Below, piece after piece: positions 1 through 8,227 of a stretch of 31,370 nt of DNA (within the stretch, counting starts at the first letter, position 1; every line of letters starts with the position of its first letter). Origin of the DNA: JBBDMU01 sp040905685 (lineage in GTDB: Bacteria > Bacteroidota > Rhodothermia > Balneolales > Natronogracilivirgulaceae); the NCBI GenBank assembly GCA_040905685.1, contig JBBDRB010000063.1, forward strand, positions 1-31,370, read 5' to 3'. The position numbers were made by a program, and so were the translations under genes. Under the pieces are notes generated by a model. That model was given only the letters and a program-made list of their open reading frames with translations, had not been told where the DNA came from and did not search any database.

Positions 1-930
1 CTGGTTGTCGGCCACCCCGGCAGGGAAGCTTTCTGGTATGAAAATCCCGGCACCGGCGAAGAGGGATGGCAACGCCACCTGATCCACTCCTCCGTTGAAA
101 ATGAGTCGCCTATATTTGGAGACGTTACCGCCGACGGGCGAAAGGAGCTTATTTTCCATACCGGCGGATACCTGGGCTATGCCGTTTCCGATCCGGACCA
201 CCCGTCCCGTGCCTGGTCTTTCCGGCGCGTTTCCGAGCCGGGAAGCTGGCAACGGTATAATCATGGACTCGGGATCGGGGATGTAAACGGTAACGGCCGG
301 CCGGATTTTATGATGAAAGAAGGCTGGTGGGAAAACCCCGGCCCGGGCGGCGGGGGTTCACCCTGGCCCTACCATCCTGTCGATTTCGGTCCCGGCGGGG
401 CTCAGATGCATGCCTACGATGTGGACGGCGACGGACTCAACGACGTGATCACCACCCTGGAGGCCCATGGCTGGGGGCTGGCCTGGTACAGGCAGGTCCG
501 GACTGAGGGAACGACGGCTTTTGATCAACAGGTCATCATGGGCGAGTCCCGCGATGACAATCCCTATGGAGTGCGCTTCTCCCAGCCGCATACCCTGGTC
601 CTTGCCGATGTCGACGGTAACGGTCTCCAGGATCTTATTTCAGGCAAGCGATACTGGGCACACGGACCCGAAGGGGACCCTGAACCCAACGCTCCGGCCG
701 TGGTCTATTGGTTTAAACTGGATCGCAGTACAGACGGGCAGGTAACCTATATTCCTTACCTGGTCGATGACGATTCCGGGGCGGGGGTGGGATTTGCCAG
801 TGGCGATCTGACCGGCAACGGGTATGCCGATATCGTGACCTGCAATAAAAAAGGCGGCTTTGTATTCCTCAATCGTCCGGAGTCCGTCAGCCGGACCGAG
901 TGGCAAGACCGGCAGCCGGAAGTTAAATGA
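1..930 (+). CDS. FG-GAP/VCBS repeat protein, 3' part only
   Basis: The reading frame is open from base 1, so the gene begins upstream and only its last 309 codons are visible. The protein carries at least five calcium-binding-like repeats of the form D-x-[DNT]-[GA]-[DN]-G-x-x-[DE]: DVTADGRKE, DVNGNGRPD, DVDGDGLND, DVDGNGLQD and DLTGNGYAD, spaced through bases 118-840. These are typical of FG-GAP/VCBS beta-propeller blades found in secreted or surface proteins of Bacteroidota and Planctomycetota. Aromatic segments such as FWYENPG and GWWENPG recur between blades. The signal peptide, if any, lies outside the window. The ligand or substrate cannot be told. Its stop overlaps the start of the following acetyltransferase by four bases, so the two are probably translationally coupled. 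Confidence 0.85.
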   Translation: MVVGHPGREAFWYENPGTGEEGWQRHLIHSSVENESPIFGDVTADGRKELIFHTGGYLGYAVSDPDHPSRAWSFRRVSEPGSWQRYNHGLGIGDVNGNGRPDFMMKEGWWENPGPGGGGSPWPYHPVDFGPGGAQMHAYDVDGDGLNDVITTLEAHGWGLAWYRQVRTEGTTAFDQQVIMGESRDDNPYGVRFSQPHTLVLADVDGNGLQDLISGKRYWAHGPEGDPEPNAPAVVYWFKLDRSTDGQVTYIPYLVDDDSGAGVGFASGDLTGNGYADIVTCNKKGGFVFLNRPESVSRTEWQDRQPEVK

Positions 931-1409
931 CCGACATTGAAGTTGTAAAAGCCAACCTGTATGATCCCCTCCACACGGAAGCCCTGCTTCATATCTGTGA
1001 TGAATATGCCCGTGACCCCATGGGGATGAACGAAAGCCTGAGCGAGGCCGTCAAAATCCGGCTGATTGACCAGTTGCGAAATTTCCCGACCACGATAAGC
1101 TTTCTGGCTTTCCTGGGAGGTCAGCCCGTGGGCATGGCCAATGGGTTCTACGGTTTTTCAACGTTCAACGGCAAAAGGCTGATCAACATCCACGATCTGG
1201 CCGTATTGCCCCCGGCGCGGGGCAAGGGTGCCGGCGAGGCCCTGCTTAAAGCCGTGGAAAAACAGGCTCGCCTGATGGATTGTTGCAAAGTCACCCTCGA
1301 GGTCCGTGAAGACAACCGTGCCCGCCGCCTTTACGAACGCTTCGGCTTCCGCTATGGCGATCCCGGCATGCTGTTTATGTCAAAAGAATTGGGGGATCCT
1401 CATTCATAG
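927..1409 (+). CDS. GNAT-family N-acetyltransferase
   Basis: A 160-residue single-domain protein of the Gcn5-related acetyltransferase fold. The acetyl-CoA pyrophosphate-binding motif is visible as LPPARGKGAGEALL (R-x-x-G-x-G/A type), followed by the helix and the strand VTLEVREDN, and then the family's closing motif ARRLYERFGFRYGD. These features make acetyl transfer from acetyl-CoA to an amine very likely, but the acceptor (small molecule, antibiotic or protein) cannot be read from the sequence. The ATG overlaps the stop of the FG-GAP gene as ATGA. The 3' end overlaps convergent truA by 10 bases, so there is no room for a terminator between them. Confidence 0.88.
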   Translation: MTDIEVVKANLYDPLHTEALLHICDEYARDPMGMNESLSEAVKIRLIDQLRNFPTTISFLAFLGGQPVGMANGFYGFSTFNGKRLINIHDLAVLPPARGKGAGEALLKAVEKQARLMDCCKVTLEVREDNRARRLYERFGFRYGDPGMLFMSKELGDPHS

Positions 1410-2013
1410 ACCACCGATTCGAGGATCAATCCCCGGGCCGGTGCGGTGATGGCTTTCCGGGGGGTTTTGGGATCCTTCAGCATAGCTTCAAACTCTTCAA
1501 ACACCAGCCTGCCGGTAGCAACCTGAACCATGCTGCCGACAAGGAAGCGGACCATATGCCTCAAAAACCGGTTGGCCCTGATATGGATATGGATCTGGTC
1601 TTCGCAGGGGATCACCAGTTCGGTTTTCAGGATCTCACAACGCATGTGTTTTATGTCGGGTGTCGCCTTTGCAAAATTTTCGAAACTGTGAATGCCGGAN
1701 NNNNNNNNNNNNNNNNNNNNNNNNNNNNNNNNNNNNNNNNNNNNNNNNNNNNNNNNNNNNNNNNNNNNNNNNNNNNNNNNNNNNNNNNNNNNNNNNNNNC
1801 CGGAAATTCACCCTCATAATCAAAGTGGGCGGCCTGATCTTCGGCATGTACACCGCTGTCGGTCCTTCCCGAGCCATGGATCTCAATTTTCGCCTGCAGG
1901 ATGGTGGATAATCCTTTTTCAATGCATCCCTGTACGGTTGGACCTTCATTCTGGCGTTGCCAGCCAAAGAAACCGGAGCCGTCGTATTGAATTCGCAGAA
2001 GATAGCGGGGCAT
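1400..2013 (-). CDS. truA: tRNA pseudouridine(38-40) synthase TruA, interrupted by an assembly gap
   Basis: Converts uridines 38-40 of the tRNA anticodon arm to pseudouridine. The N-terminal part (2013 to 1800) shows YDGSGFFGWQRQ and the catalytic motif GRTDSGVHA, with catalytic Asp at residue 52. The C-terminal part (1699 to 1400) shows GIHSFENFAK and IRANRFLRHMVRFLVGSM, the usual TruA C-terminal signature. The halves lie in different frames only because 100 N bases stand between them. Reading both frames to the gap edges, the true missing length must be 2 modulo 3, which 100 is not. About 170 residues are visible; a usual TruA of about 245-270 residues implies roughly 220-300 missing bases. 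It is the last gene of the tsaB-to-truA run and overlaps the GNAT gene tail to tail. I see no reason to call it a pseudogene. Confidence 0.93.
1700..1799. other. Assembly gap (100 N)
   Basis: A run of exactly 100 N lies inside truA. The round number and the frame mismatch of the flanking coding halves show a placeholder of unknown size rather than a measured gap. Any reading frame crossing it is artificial. Confidence 0.98.
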
Positions 2014-2079
2014 TTAACCTACCATTGAATAACAATGCTGGCCTGCACCGCATCCATGCAAACAGCCGGCAAAGCAAGT

Positions 2080-4629
2080 TTATACGGGTTCTTTTGCAGC
2101 TTGTTCGGGCTTTGGCTCATCCTGTTTCTTCCTCTTCTCATTCTTTTCCCGGTTTTTTTGATTGGCCCACCGGCGGATGATAGAAATGGAAAAGCCGAAC
2201 ATCAGGATAAAGGTCCCCAGCCATACGACCGAAACAAAGGGTTTGCGCTCGCCGGCGATAAGGATCCAGTCCCGCATGGGAGTGCCTGTAATCCCGTCAA
2301 AACGGAGTTCAATTTGCTCAGTCGCCGGATCCACGCTGAGAAACTGCAAGGTGGCATCCCATTCCACAAACGATACCGGCGGCGAGTAGGACAGCTGCCC
2401 GTCCTCATCCTCAATGATGGCGAACATCGGGGAGACGGTTTCCTGCTCACCGGACGGTTTATGTTCAACATGGATTTGCGCCCTCACCCCAATGATGGAG
2501 TTATCGGGCAGTTCGGAAGAGGGTACATGGATGAAATCCTCAAATTCCACCTCATAGTCACCATAGGTGATCTGTGAACCGCGCTTGATCTCGATATGGT
2601 CTTCATCCTCGGTATCGCCCATATCGGTAATGGAGGGCAAGCCGCCCCGGGCGGATTCCTTCTCCATTTTTTCCATTTCCTGCTCGACCATGGATGAACC
2701 GGCCACATACAGGTAGATATCCGACAGCCAGCCGGAGCGAACTTCCGGATCCACTGTCCATTCCACGGCCCCGGTATTGGAATTGGCCAGCATGGGGTAG
2801 ACCACCGGTTCCATGACGAACGGCTCCTCATTTCCCTCGGTGTCTTTAAACTCAACATAGTATACCTGTTCCCCGGGACGGTTCTCCTCGATGATCTCCC
2901 CGCCCTTGTAGGTGACCAAATAGCGTCCGTCAAGCAGCTTGGGCTCGTTCAACTCCAGCTCTATATAATCGATGGTCTGGTTGACGGGAAAACCCTCGTC
3001 ATCGGTGATCTCGCCGGCCCGCACGGCCGCATTGTAATCCCTGGTCTCCTGATCGAGCATAGGACTGTCCCAGGCCGACCCGAGAAAACCGATCATCATA
3101 ATGGCAAAACCGATATGGGTAACGGTGCCGCCTATGATCCTGGGATTGCGCCTGAGCAGCCGGCCCATGATCATGCCGTTGCCGATAACCGAAAAGTAGG
3201 CCCCGAACAGAAAGATCATATAGGCGATATGGTCAATGCCGGCGATGACGATGGTGGCTATGGAGGCCACCGAGGTAGCCAGAACCGGTGTGATAAGGGC
3301 CGCCGACAGGGTTTCGGCATTGTACTTTTTCCACCATAAATATTGGGCCACCACGGAGGTAAGGCCAATGATCACGCCGAACGGCAGCATCCAGGCGTTA
3401 TAGAATTCCTGGGCCGGAGGAGTGGGATTGGCGACAAACAGGCGTCCGAGCACCGGCGAGCTCGTGCCGAGCATGATCACGAATCCGGCAAGGAACAGGA
3501 TCATCGACCCGCTGAACATCAAAAACTCCCGGCTGATAAACGGGGCTTCCTTATCGGGCGAGGGCAATTCCCGGTACCGGTAGGCAAACAGGCCCAGTCC
3601 GGCGAAGGTGGTCACCAGCAGGAACAGCAGCAGCTGGTTATACAGGCCCAGATCCACAAAACTGTGAAAAGAGGCTTCGCCCAGGATGCCCGATCGCGTC
3701 AGGAAGGTCGAATAGACCACGGCCATGTAGGCGAGAATGGCAAAAAGGATGGAGGCTTTCTGGGCAATGGAGCTGCTGCGTTGGATGAGCATGGCATGGA
3801 TGCCGGCCATGCCGAATATCCAGGGGACCAGCGAAGCGTTTTCAACCGGGTCCCACGCCCAGTACCCGCCAAAGGACAGCGTTACGTAGGCCCAGTATCC
3901 TCCGAGAAAAATGGCTGTAAGCAGGCACAGGTTGGCCCCCAGGGTCCACGGCAGGGCCGGATAGATCCATTCGTTGTATTTGCGCTTCCACAGCGAGGCA
4001 AAGGCAAAGGCAAAGGGCACGGTCATCATCGAAAAGCCGAGAAACAGAATAGGTGGGTGAATGATGATCCAGGGACTGCGAAGCAGGTCGTTTAGTCCGC
4101 TGCCGTCGGCGGGAACGAAATCCGGATTGGTCTGGAAGACCGGAGCATTCGGCATTTCGGCGGCCAGGGTGCGGAAGGGTGAGGCTCCCAGGCTGAAACT
4201 GCCGAACTCAATGCCGGCCACCATGGAGAGGAGGAATACCTGGCTCAGCAGCAGGAAAAACATGACCGGAGCCCGGTAATCCTCACCGGTCCAGCGAACA
4301 ATGCCCAGGCAGACAAAAAACGAGAACAGGATCCAGAGCAGGAAGCTGCCTTCCTGTCCGCTGTAAAAGGCCGCCCACAGGTAGACGTTCTGAAGATCAA
4401 GGCTGCTGGTGTTGTAGACGTAGAAGTATTGAAATTGGTTGGTGAACAGCAGATAAACCAAAATGCCCGAAGCCAGGAAGATCAGCGATCCTTTAACGAC
4501 CAGGAAAAAGTAGGCGATATGCTCATCCGAGGAACGGCCGTTCTGCGCCGTGCGGAAATAGAAAATGCAGGCGAGGATAGAGGAAAGAAAAGCTAAAGCT
4601 ATCGCATAATGGCCGATGAGTCCGATCAT
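2080..4629 (-). CDS. ccmF: Cytochrome c maturation protein CcmF (heme lyase core), long form
   Basis: Integral membrane protein that attaches heme to apocytochrome c outside the cytoplasmic membrane in System I. The WWD heme-handling motif is clear at residues about 253-270 (GGYWAWDPVENASLVPW). Conserved histidines are seen in the IIIHPPILF segment (H191) and in GMAGIHAML (H278). Many hydrophobic segments occupy the first ~530 residues. At 849 residues it is about 200 longer than the E. coli protein (about 650). The excess is a hydrophilic, acidic block of roughly residues 530-800, presumably periplasmic, followed by a last membrane segment (VVWLGTFILMFGFSISII) and a charged tail rich in Lys/Glu. 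The gene starts six bases after ccmE and belongs to the ccmC-D-E-F set. No ccmH gene is present. Confidence 0.95.
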   Translation of the reverse strand: MIGLIGHYAIALAFLSSILACIFYFRTAQNGRSSDEHIAYFFLVVKGSLIFLASGILVYLLFTNQFQYFYVYNTSSLDLQNVYLWAAFYSGQEGSFLLWILFSFFVCLGIVRWTGEDYRAPVMFFLLLSQVFLLSMVAGIEFGSFSLGASPFRTLAAEMPNAPVFQTNPDFVPADGSGLNDLLRSPWIIIHPPILFLGFSMMTVPFAFAFASLWKRKYNEWIYPALPWTLGANLCLLTAIFLGGYWAYVTLSFGGYWAWDPVENASLVPWIFGMAGIHAMLIQRSSSIAQKASILFAILAYMAVVYSTFLTRSGILGEASFHSFVDLGLYNQLLLFLLVTTFAGLGLFAYRYRELPSPDKEAPFISREFLMFSGSMILFLAGFVIMLGTSSPVLGRLFVANPTPPAQEFYNAWMLPFGVIIGLTSVVAQYLWWKKYNAETLSAALITPVLATSVASIATIVIAGIDHIAYMIFLFGAYFSVIGNGMIMGRLLRRNPRIIGGTVTHIGFAIMMIGFLGSAWDSPMLDQETRDYNAAVRAGEITDDEGFPVNQTIDYIELELNEPKLLDGRYLVTYKGGEIIEENRPGEQVYYVEFKDTEGNEEPFVMEPVVYPMLANSNTGAVEWTVDPEVRSGWLSDIYLYVAGSSMVEQEMEKMEKESARGGLPSITDMGDTEDEDHIEIKRGSQITYGDYEVEFEDFIHVPSSELPDNSIIGVRAQIHVEHKPSGEQETVSPMFAIIEDEDGQLSYSPPVSFVEWDATLQFLSVDPATEQIELRFDGITGTPMRDWILIAGERKPFVSVVWLGTFILMFGFSISIIRRWANQKNREKNEKRKKQDEPKPEQAAKEPV

Positions 4630-4634
4630 AAATA

Positions 4635-5030
4635 TTACTCTGCCTGGGTAAATTCGAGTTCGTCTCCGTCATTGTATTTGGACGGGCATTTTACAAGCAT
4701 CTCATTGGAGTAGAATACATCGTTCTTCATTTCACCGATGACGACGACCTGTTCGGCCTGTTCGAAATTGGTGGGTTTCGCTTTCGGATACACCACGCGG
4801 CGGCTGTTTCCGGCTTCATCGGTCATATAAAAAGTAAACTGCATCGTTTCGTTTGAAAAACCGCTGGGCTTATCGGCATCCCATACGCCGACTACATGCA
4901 CGCGGCTGCTGCTGGAAAGGGCGGCTTGTTCAAAATCAACATAGGAGCTGATGTTCTGGCTAAAATTGAACATCAGCAGGGAGGTGAAAATGAAGATGGA
5001 AATAATACCGAGGATCAGGCGTGGCTTCAT
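4635..5030 (-). CDS. ccmE: Cytochrome c maturation heme chaperone CcmE, Cys-type variant
   Basis: A 131-residue membrane-anchored OB-fold protein that carries heme from CcmC to CcmF. One N-terminal membrane anchor (about residues 4-22) is followed by a beta-rich domain with strand segments RVHVVGVW, MQFTFYMTD and QVVVIGEMKNDVFYSNEMLVK. In the classical protein the heme is bound covalently by a His in a H-x3-Y motif. Here the equivalent place reads C-P-S-K-Y, with Cys115 and Tyr119, so the heme ligand is a cysteine. This C-x3-Y form is known from the variant System I of archaea and some bacteria that also lack CcmH. The gene lies 3 bases after the ccmD-like gene and 5 before ccmF. Confidence 0.93.
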   Translation of the reverse strand: MKPRLILGIISIFIFTSLLMFNFSQNISSYVDFEQAALSSSSRVHVVGVWDADKPSGFSNETMQFTFYMTDEAGNSRRVVYPKAKPTNFEQAEQVVVIGEMKNDVFYSNEMLVKCPSKYNDGDELEFTQAE

Positions 5031-5033
5031 AAA

Positions 5034-5297
5034 TTACTCTATATGTGGTTCAGCGTCATGTTTCTGTTCAAGATAAGAGACTTTTCGATCAATTTTATAG
5101 AGAAAAGCCAGTAGGGTAAACCATATGATCAGGCTAACGCCCAGTACCACGAATATAAGGTCGTTGGAAGCCATCCAGCCCATTAAGCCCTCAGTGGCTT
5201 CGGCCCCCTGATACTGCTCGTAGGGTTCCTCGTTTTGGTAGAGTTCCAGGGCCCCTGAAAGAAACGCGATCACGAGTAAAAAAAATGAGTTTAACAT
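5034..5297 (-). CDS. CcmD-like small membrane protein
   Basis: An 87-residue protein with an N-terminal hydrophobic segment (about residues 3-16, possible signal or anchor), an acidic Glu/Gln-rich linker, and a second membrane segment near residues 48-68. That segment ends in LAFLYKIDRKVSYLEQK. A single membrane helix followed by a basic R/K-x-D-R-K-V-x-x-L-E tail is the recognisable end of the CcmD family, which in System I helps release heme-loaded CcmE from the CcmABC complex. Its place between ccmC and ccmE supports this. It is longer at the N-terminus than most CcmD proteins. The assignment rests on the tail motif and position, as the family is small and poorly conserved. Confidence 0.75.
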   Translation of the reverse strand: MLNSFFLLVIAFLSGALELYQNEEPYEQYQGAEATEGLMGWMASNDLIFVVLGVSLIIWFTLLAFLYKIDRKVSYLEQKHDAEPHIE

Positions 5298-5304
5298 ATG
5301 GCTG

Positions 5305-5961
5305 CTATTTGTAATCCATTCGTGATTCTAATTTTTTATATCTGTAGACGACATCCATGATCCACCAGGCCAGGCCAATAAAACCGATAACGGCGGGGTA
5401 GAAGACAAATCGCAGTTCCGGGGCGGTGATTTCACTGAAAGCAGGATTTCCGTCCGCTCCGGGATGCAGGCTCGGCATTTGCCGGGGAATGATGTACAGC
5501 AGGAAGGGAACGGTGCTGGCGGCGAAGATATTATAAACGGCGGCCATTTTGGCCCGTTTTTCGGGGTCGTTAAACGAAGAACGTAATATAAAATAAGCAA
5601 AATAGATCAGCATGGCCACGGCGGCGAGATTCATCTTCGGTTCCGCAAAGGTCCACCAGGATCCCCAGGTAAACCGGGCCCAGAGCGAGCCGGTCAGCAG
5701 GCCGCATATGCCGAAGACAACGCCTACCATGGTCGCTGTTTCGGCTTTCATATCCATATCGGGATCAAACGAGTTGAGATAGCGGATGCTGTAAATTAAT
5801 CCGGCAAAAAACACCACGAACATGGTGAACCACATGGGGACATGGAGAAAGAGGTTTCTCGATGATTCCAGTAAAATGGGGATCATCGGGATGTCAATCA
5901 GAAAGCCGGCGATGAGCACCAGCGTAAGCCAGGCGGCTACAATGTATTTCCAGATTTTCAA
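5305..5961 (-). CDS. ccmC: Heme-handling protein CcmC
   Basis: A 218-residue polytopic membrane protein that presents heme to CcmE. The two expected heme-ligand histidines appear at H40 in FLHVPMWF and H166 in MPSLHPGADGNP, on opposite sides of a tryptophan-rich segment. That segment reads WGSWWTFAEPKMN (about residues 99-111); in most CcmC proteins it reads W-G-x-W-W-x-W-D-x-R-x-T, so the W-D pair of the WWD signature is replaced by F-A. The only in-frame start is a TTG at 5961 with no Shine-Dalgarno sequence. The usual ccmA and ccmB partners are not in this window. Upstream on the minus strand, positions 5992-6005 read GGGTATATTTACCC, a short inverted repeat that also contains a weak TAnnTTTa box, so an internal promoter is possible. 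Confidence 0.9.
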   Translation of the reverse strand: MKIWKYIVAAWLTLVLIAGFLIDIPMIPILLESSRNLFLHVPMWFTMFVVFFAGLIYSIRYLNSFDPDMDMKAETATMVGVVFGICGLLTGSLWARFTWGSWWTFAEPKMNLAAVAMLIYFAYFILRSSFNDPEKRAKMAAVYNIFAASTVPFLLYIIPRQMPSLHPGADGNPAFSEITAPELRFVFYPAVIGFIGLAWWIMDVVYRYKKLESRMDYK

Positions 5962-6025
5962 GAAAAAAACGTTTAATGAGGTATAATAACAGGGTAAATA
6001 TACCCAATTTTTGGAAAAAAATGGC

Positions 6026-8227
6026 TCACAAATTGTGCTTCACAAACTCATGCATGTTCTCGTACAGATGCCGTCGTGCATAGCCTCCGGCAATGGAGTG
6101 ATCGCGGTTTGGATAAAACAGGGTCTCAAAATGTACGCCGGCGCTTATCAGGGCATCGGTCATTTCCACGGTGTGTTGAAAATGAACGTTATCATCGCCT
6201 GTTCCGTGTACAAGCAAATAATTTCCTTGTATTTTGCTGGCGGCTTTCACCGGTGCATAGTTGTTGTATCCGCTCTGGTTCATGGCCGGCGTTTGCATAT
6301 ACCGTTCCGTATAAATGGTGTCATAATATCGCCAGTCCGTGACGGGGGCCACGGCAATAGCCATTGAAAAAATGTCGGCTCCATAGGCCAGGCTCAGGGT
6401 TGAAACATAGCCCCCGTAACTCCATCCCCAGATCCCGATCCGCCTCTCATCGACATAAGGGAGAGCGGCCAGCTGCCTGGCCGCCTCGGCCTGGTCTTCG
6501 GTCTCATATTCGCCCAGCCGTTTGTATACCTGCCTGCTGAACGCCTGGCCTCGTCCGCCGGTACCCCGGTTGTCCACGCAAAAGACCAGGTACCCCCGGG
6601 TGGCCAGCAACCGGTGCCAGAGTCCGCGGTCATTTCCGTCGTAGGAATTTTGCACAGCCTGGCTGCCGGGTCCTCCATAGACGTACATCATGACCGGATA
6701 CTTTTTGGTTTCATCAAAATCCTGAGGTTTCAGCCAGTAGCCGTTTAACTCGACCGTATCAGCCACGGTGATGGTGGTATATTCCTTTACCGGCATATTG
6801 AAGGTGCTGATATGTTCCCTGAGCCGGGCGTTGTCTTCGAGAACCTGCAGCTGTTCACCCCTGCCGTTATGCAGGGTGACCGTCAGCGGGTTATGGTCTG
6901 ACGATACATAATTGAGGTAGTAGGAAAAATCGGGGGCCATGTTAATGTAATTCCAGCCGGGCATCGGGCTCAGTCGCTGCTTGCCGGACCCATCGGCGTT
7001 AATGCGGTAAACATGGCGTTCAAGGGGTGAGTCTTCCGTACTGAGGTAGTAAAAGGTTTCCGTTTCCTCGTCAAAGCCATAGTAATGGTCAACCTCCCAG
7101 GCACCTGAGGTAACCTGGGATATTAAATTACCATCCATATCATACAGGTAGATGTGATTATAGCCGTCTTCCCCGCTCAGATAAATGAACTGCTCCCCGT
7201 CATCCAGAAAGGTCAGATCGTCATTTACATTGATCCAGGCGTCATTGGTTTCGGTTTTAATGATCCGCGTATGGCCGGTGTTAGCATTGGCCAGCATCAG
7301 GTCCTGCCGGTTCTGGAGGCGGTTCAGCCTCCGGATAGACAGAGTCTGCGGATCCTGGGTCCAGTTGATCCGGGGGATGTATATGTCGGTTTCTTCACCG
7401 GTATCCATCCAGGCCGTAACTCCTGTTTTGAGGTCATAAACGCCAATGGTCACGATGGAATTGCTGTATCCGGCCTTAGGGTATTTGAACCGGACCTCTT
7501 CGGGATAATCATTCCCCCATCGCTGCATGACATATTCAAGAACCCCGCTTTCGTCAAAACGGTAAAATGCAATTCGCTGTCCATCGGGGGACCAGAAAAA
7601 TGCCCTGGAAAGGTAGAATTCCTCTTCATATACCCAGTCTGCCGCCCCGTTTATTATTTCATTGATCTGTCCGTCGGCGGTGATCTGCGTCTCGGTGCCC
7701 CGCTCCAGGTCGGCCAGGAAAAGATTGTTTTCCCGGAAAAAGGCCACCTGGTTGCCCTGGGGTGAAAAGGTGGCATACGATTGCTTGACATCCCCTGCGC
7801 TCAGTTTGGTCAGCTGCCGGGAATCCAGGTCGAAGATATAAAAGTGGGAGCGGGTGCTGCGCCGCCAGATCCGCTCTATACCCGTTTCGATCAGTATGCG
7901 GCGCTCATCCTGGGAAAAGGAGTAATCGTCCAGGGTGATGGGATTGCTCCAGCCTTCGGGCACCAGCTCTTCCGATGACAGGATAACTTCGTGAGAGCCG
8001 TCGGTAATGCTGTTTTTGCGCAGTTCCGTTATCCCGTTATCCTGCAATCGAACCAGTGTCGTGAAATATTCCCCATCCTGCATCCAGTTCACGCTTCCCA
8101 CCGTTTCGGGGGAGAAGCTCCCGTCAAACAGATGATCCAGGGTGAGTTCGTTTTGCCCGGCAGACAACCGGGCAGTAAGCAATAAAAGGGCCAGTAAGGC
8201 GAGCGGGCGTTTCATCGGTCGGGTCAC
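6026..8227 (-). CDS. Secreted dipeptidyl-peptidase IV family serine peptidase (S9B)
   Basis: Probably removes X-Pro or similar dipeptides from peptide N-termini in the periplasm. The alpha/beta-hydrolase triad is complete: Ser603 in GWSYGG, Asp678 in HGTGDDN and His710 in NRDHSIAGG, with the same Ser-to-Asp and Asp-to-His spacing as DPP-IV. The beta-propeller domain contains DWVYEEEFYLSRAFFWSPDG, whose double-Glu motif binds the substrate N-terminus in S9B enzymes. A signal peptide is present (MKRPLALLALLLLTARLSAG). The numbering uses GTG at 8227, whose first bases overlap the accD stop as GTGA. ATG at 8215 would start directly at the signal peptide and is equally plausible. The 733-residue length is normal for the family. 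Substrate choice beyond the family level is not shown. Confidence 0.93.
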   Translation of the reverse strand: MTRPMKRPLALLALLLLTARLSAGQNELTLDHLFDGSFSPETVGSVNWMQDGEYFTTLVRLQDNGITELRKNSITDGSHEVILSSEELVPEGWSNPITLDDYSFSQDERRILIETGIERIWRRSTRSHFYIFDLDSRQLTKLSAGDVKQSYATFSPQGNQVAFFRENNLFLADLERGTETQITADGQINEIINGAADWVYEEEFYLSRAFFWSPDGQRIAFYRFDESGVLEYVMQRWGNDYPEEVRFKYPKAGYSNSIVTIGVYDLKTGVTAWMDTGEETDIYIPRINWTQDPQTLSIRRLNRLQNRQDLMLANANTGHTRIIKTETNDAWINVNDDLTFLDDGEQFIYLSGEDGYNHIYLYDMDGNLISQVTSGAWEVDHYYGFDEETETFYYLSTEDSPLERHVYRINADGSGKQRLSPMPGWNYINMAPDFSYYLNYVSSDHNPLTVTLHNGRGEQLQVLEDNARLREHISTFNMPVKEYTTITVADTVELNGYWLKPQDFDETKKYPVMMYVYGGPGSQAVQNSYDGNDRGLWHRLLATRGYLVFCVDNRGTGGRGQAFSRQVYKRLGEYETEDQAEAARQLAALPYVDERRIGIWGWSYGGYVSTLSLAYGADIFSMAIAVAPVTDWRYYDTIYTERYMQTPAMNQSGYNNYAPVKAASKIQGNYLLVHGTGDDNVHFQHTVEMTDALISAGVHFETLFYPNRDHSIAGGYARRHLYENMHEFVKHNL

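Noticed and set aside
1651..2013. Separate 120-residue protein with a run of unknown residues
   Set aside because: This is the N-terminal half of truA read through the N gap into the wrong frame.
3343..4095. Plus-strand open frame of 250 codons opposite ccmF
   Set aside because: Its product is rich in Gly, His, Gln and Lys with no fold signature, as expected from the antisense of membrane-protein codons; ccmF is certain on the other strand.
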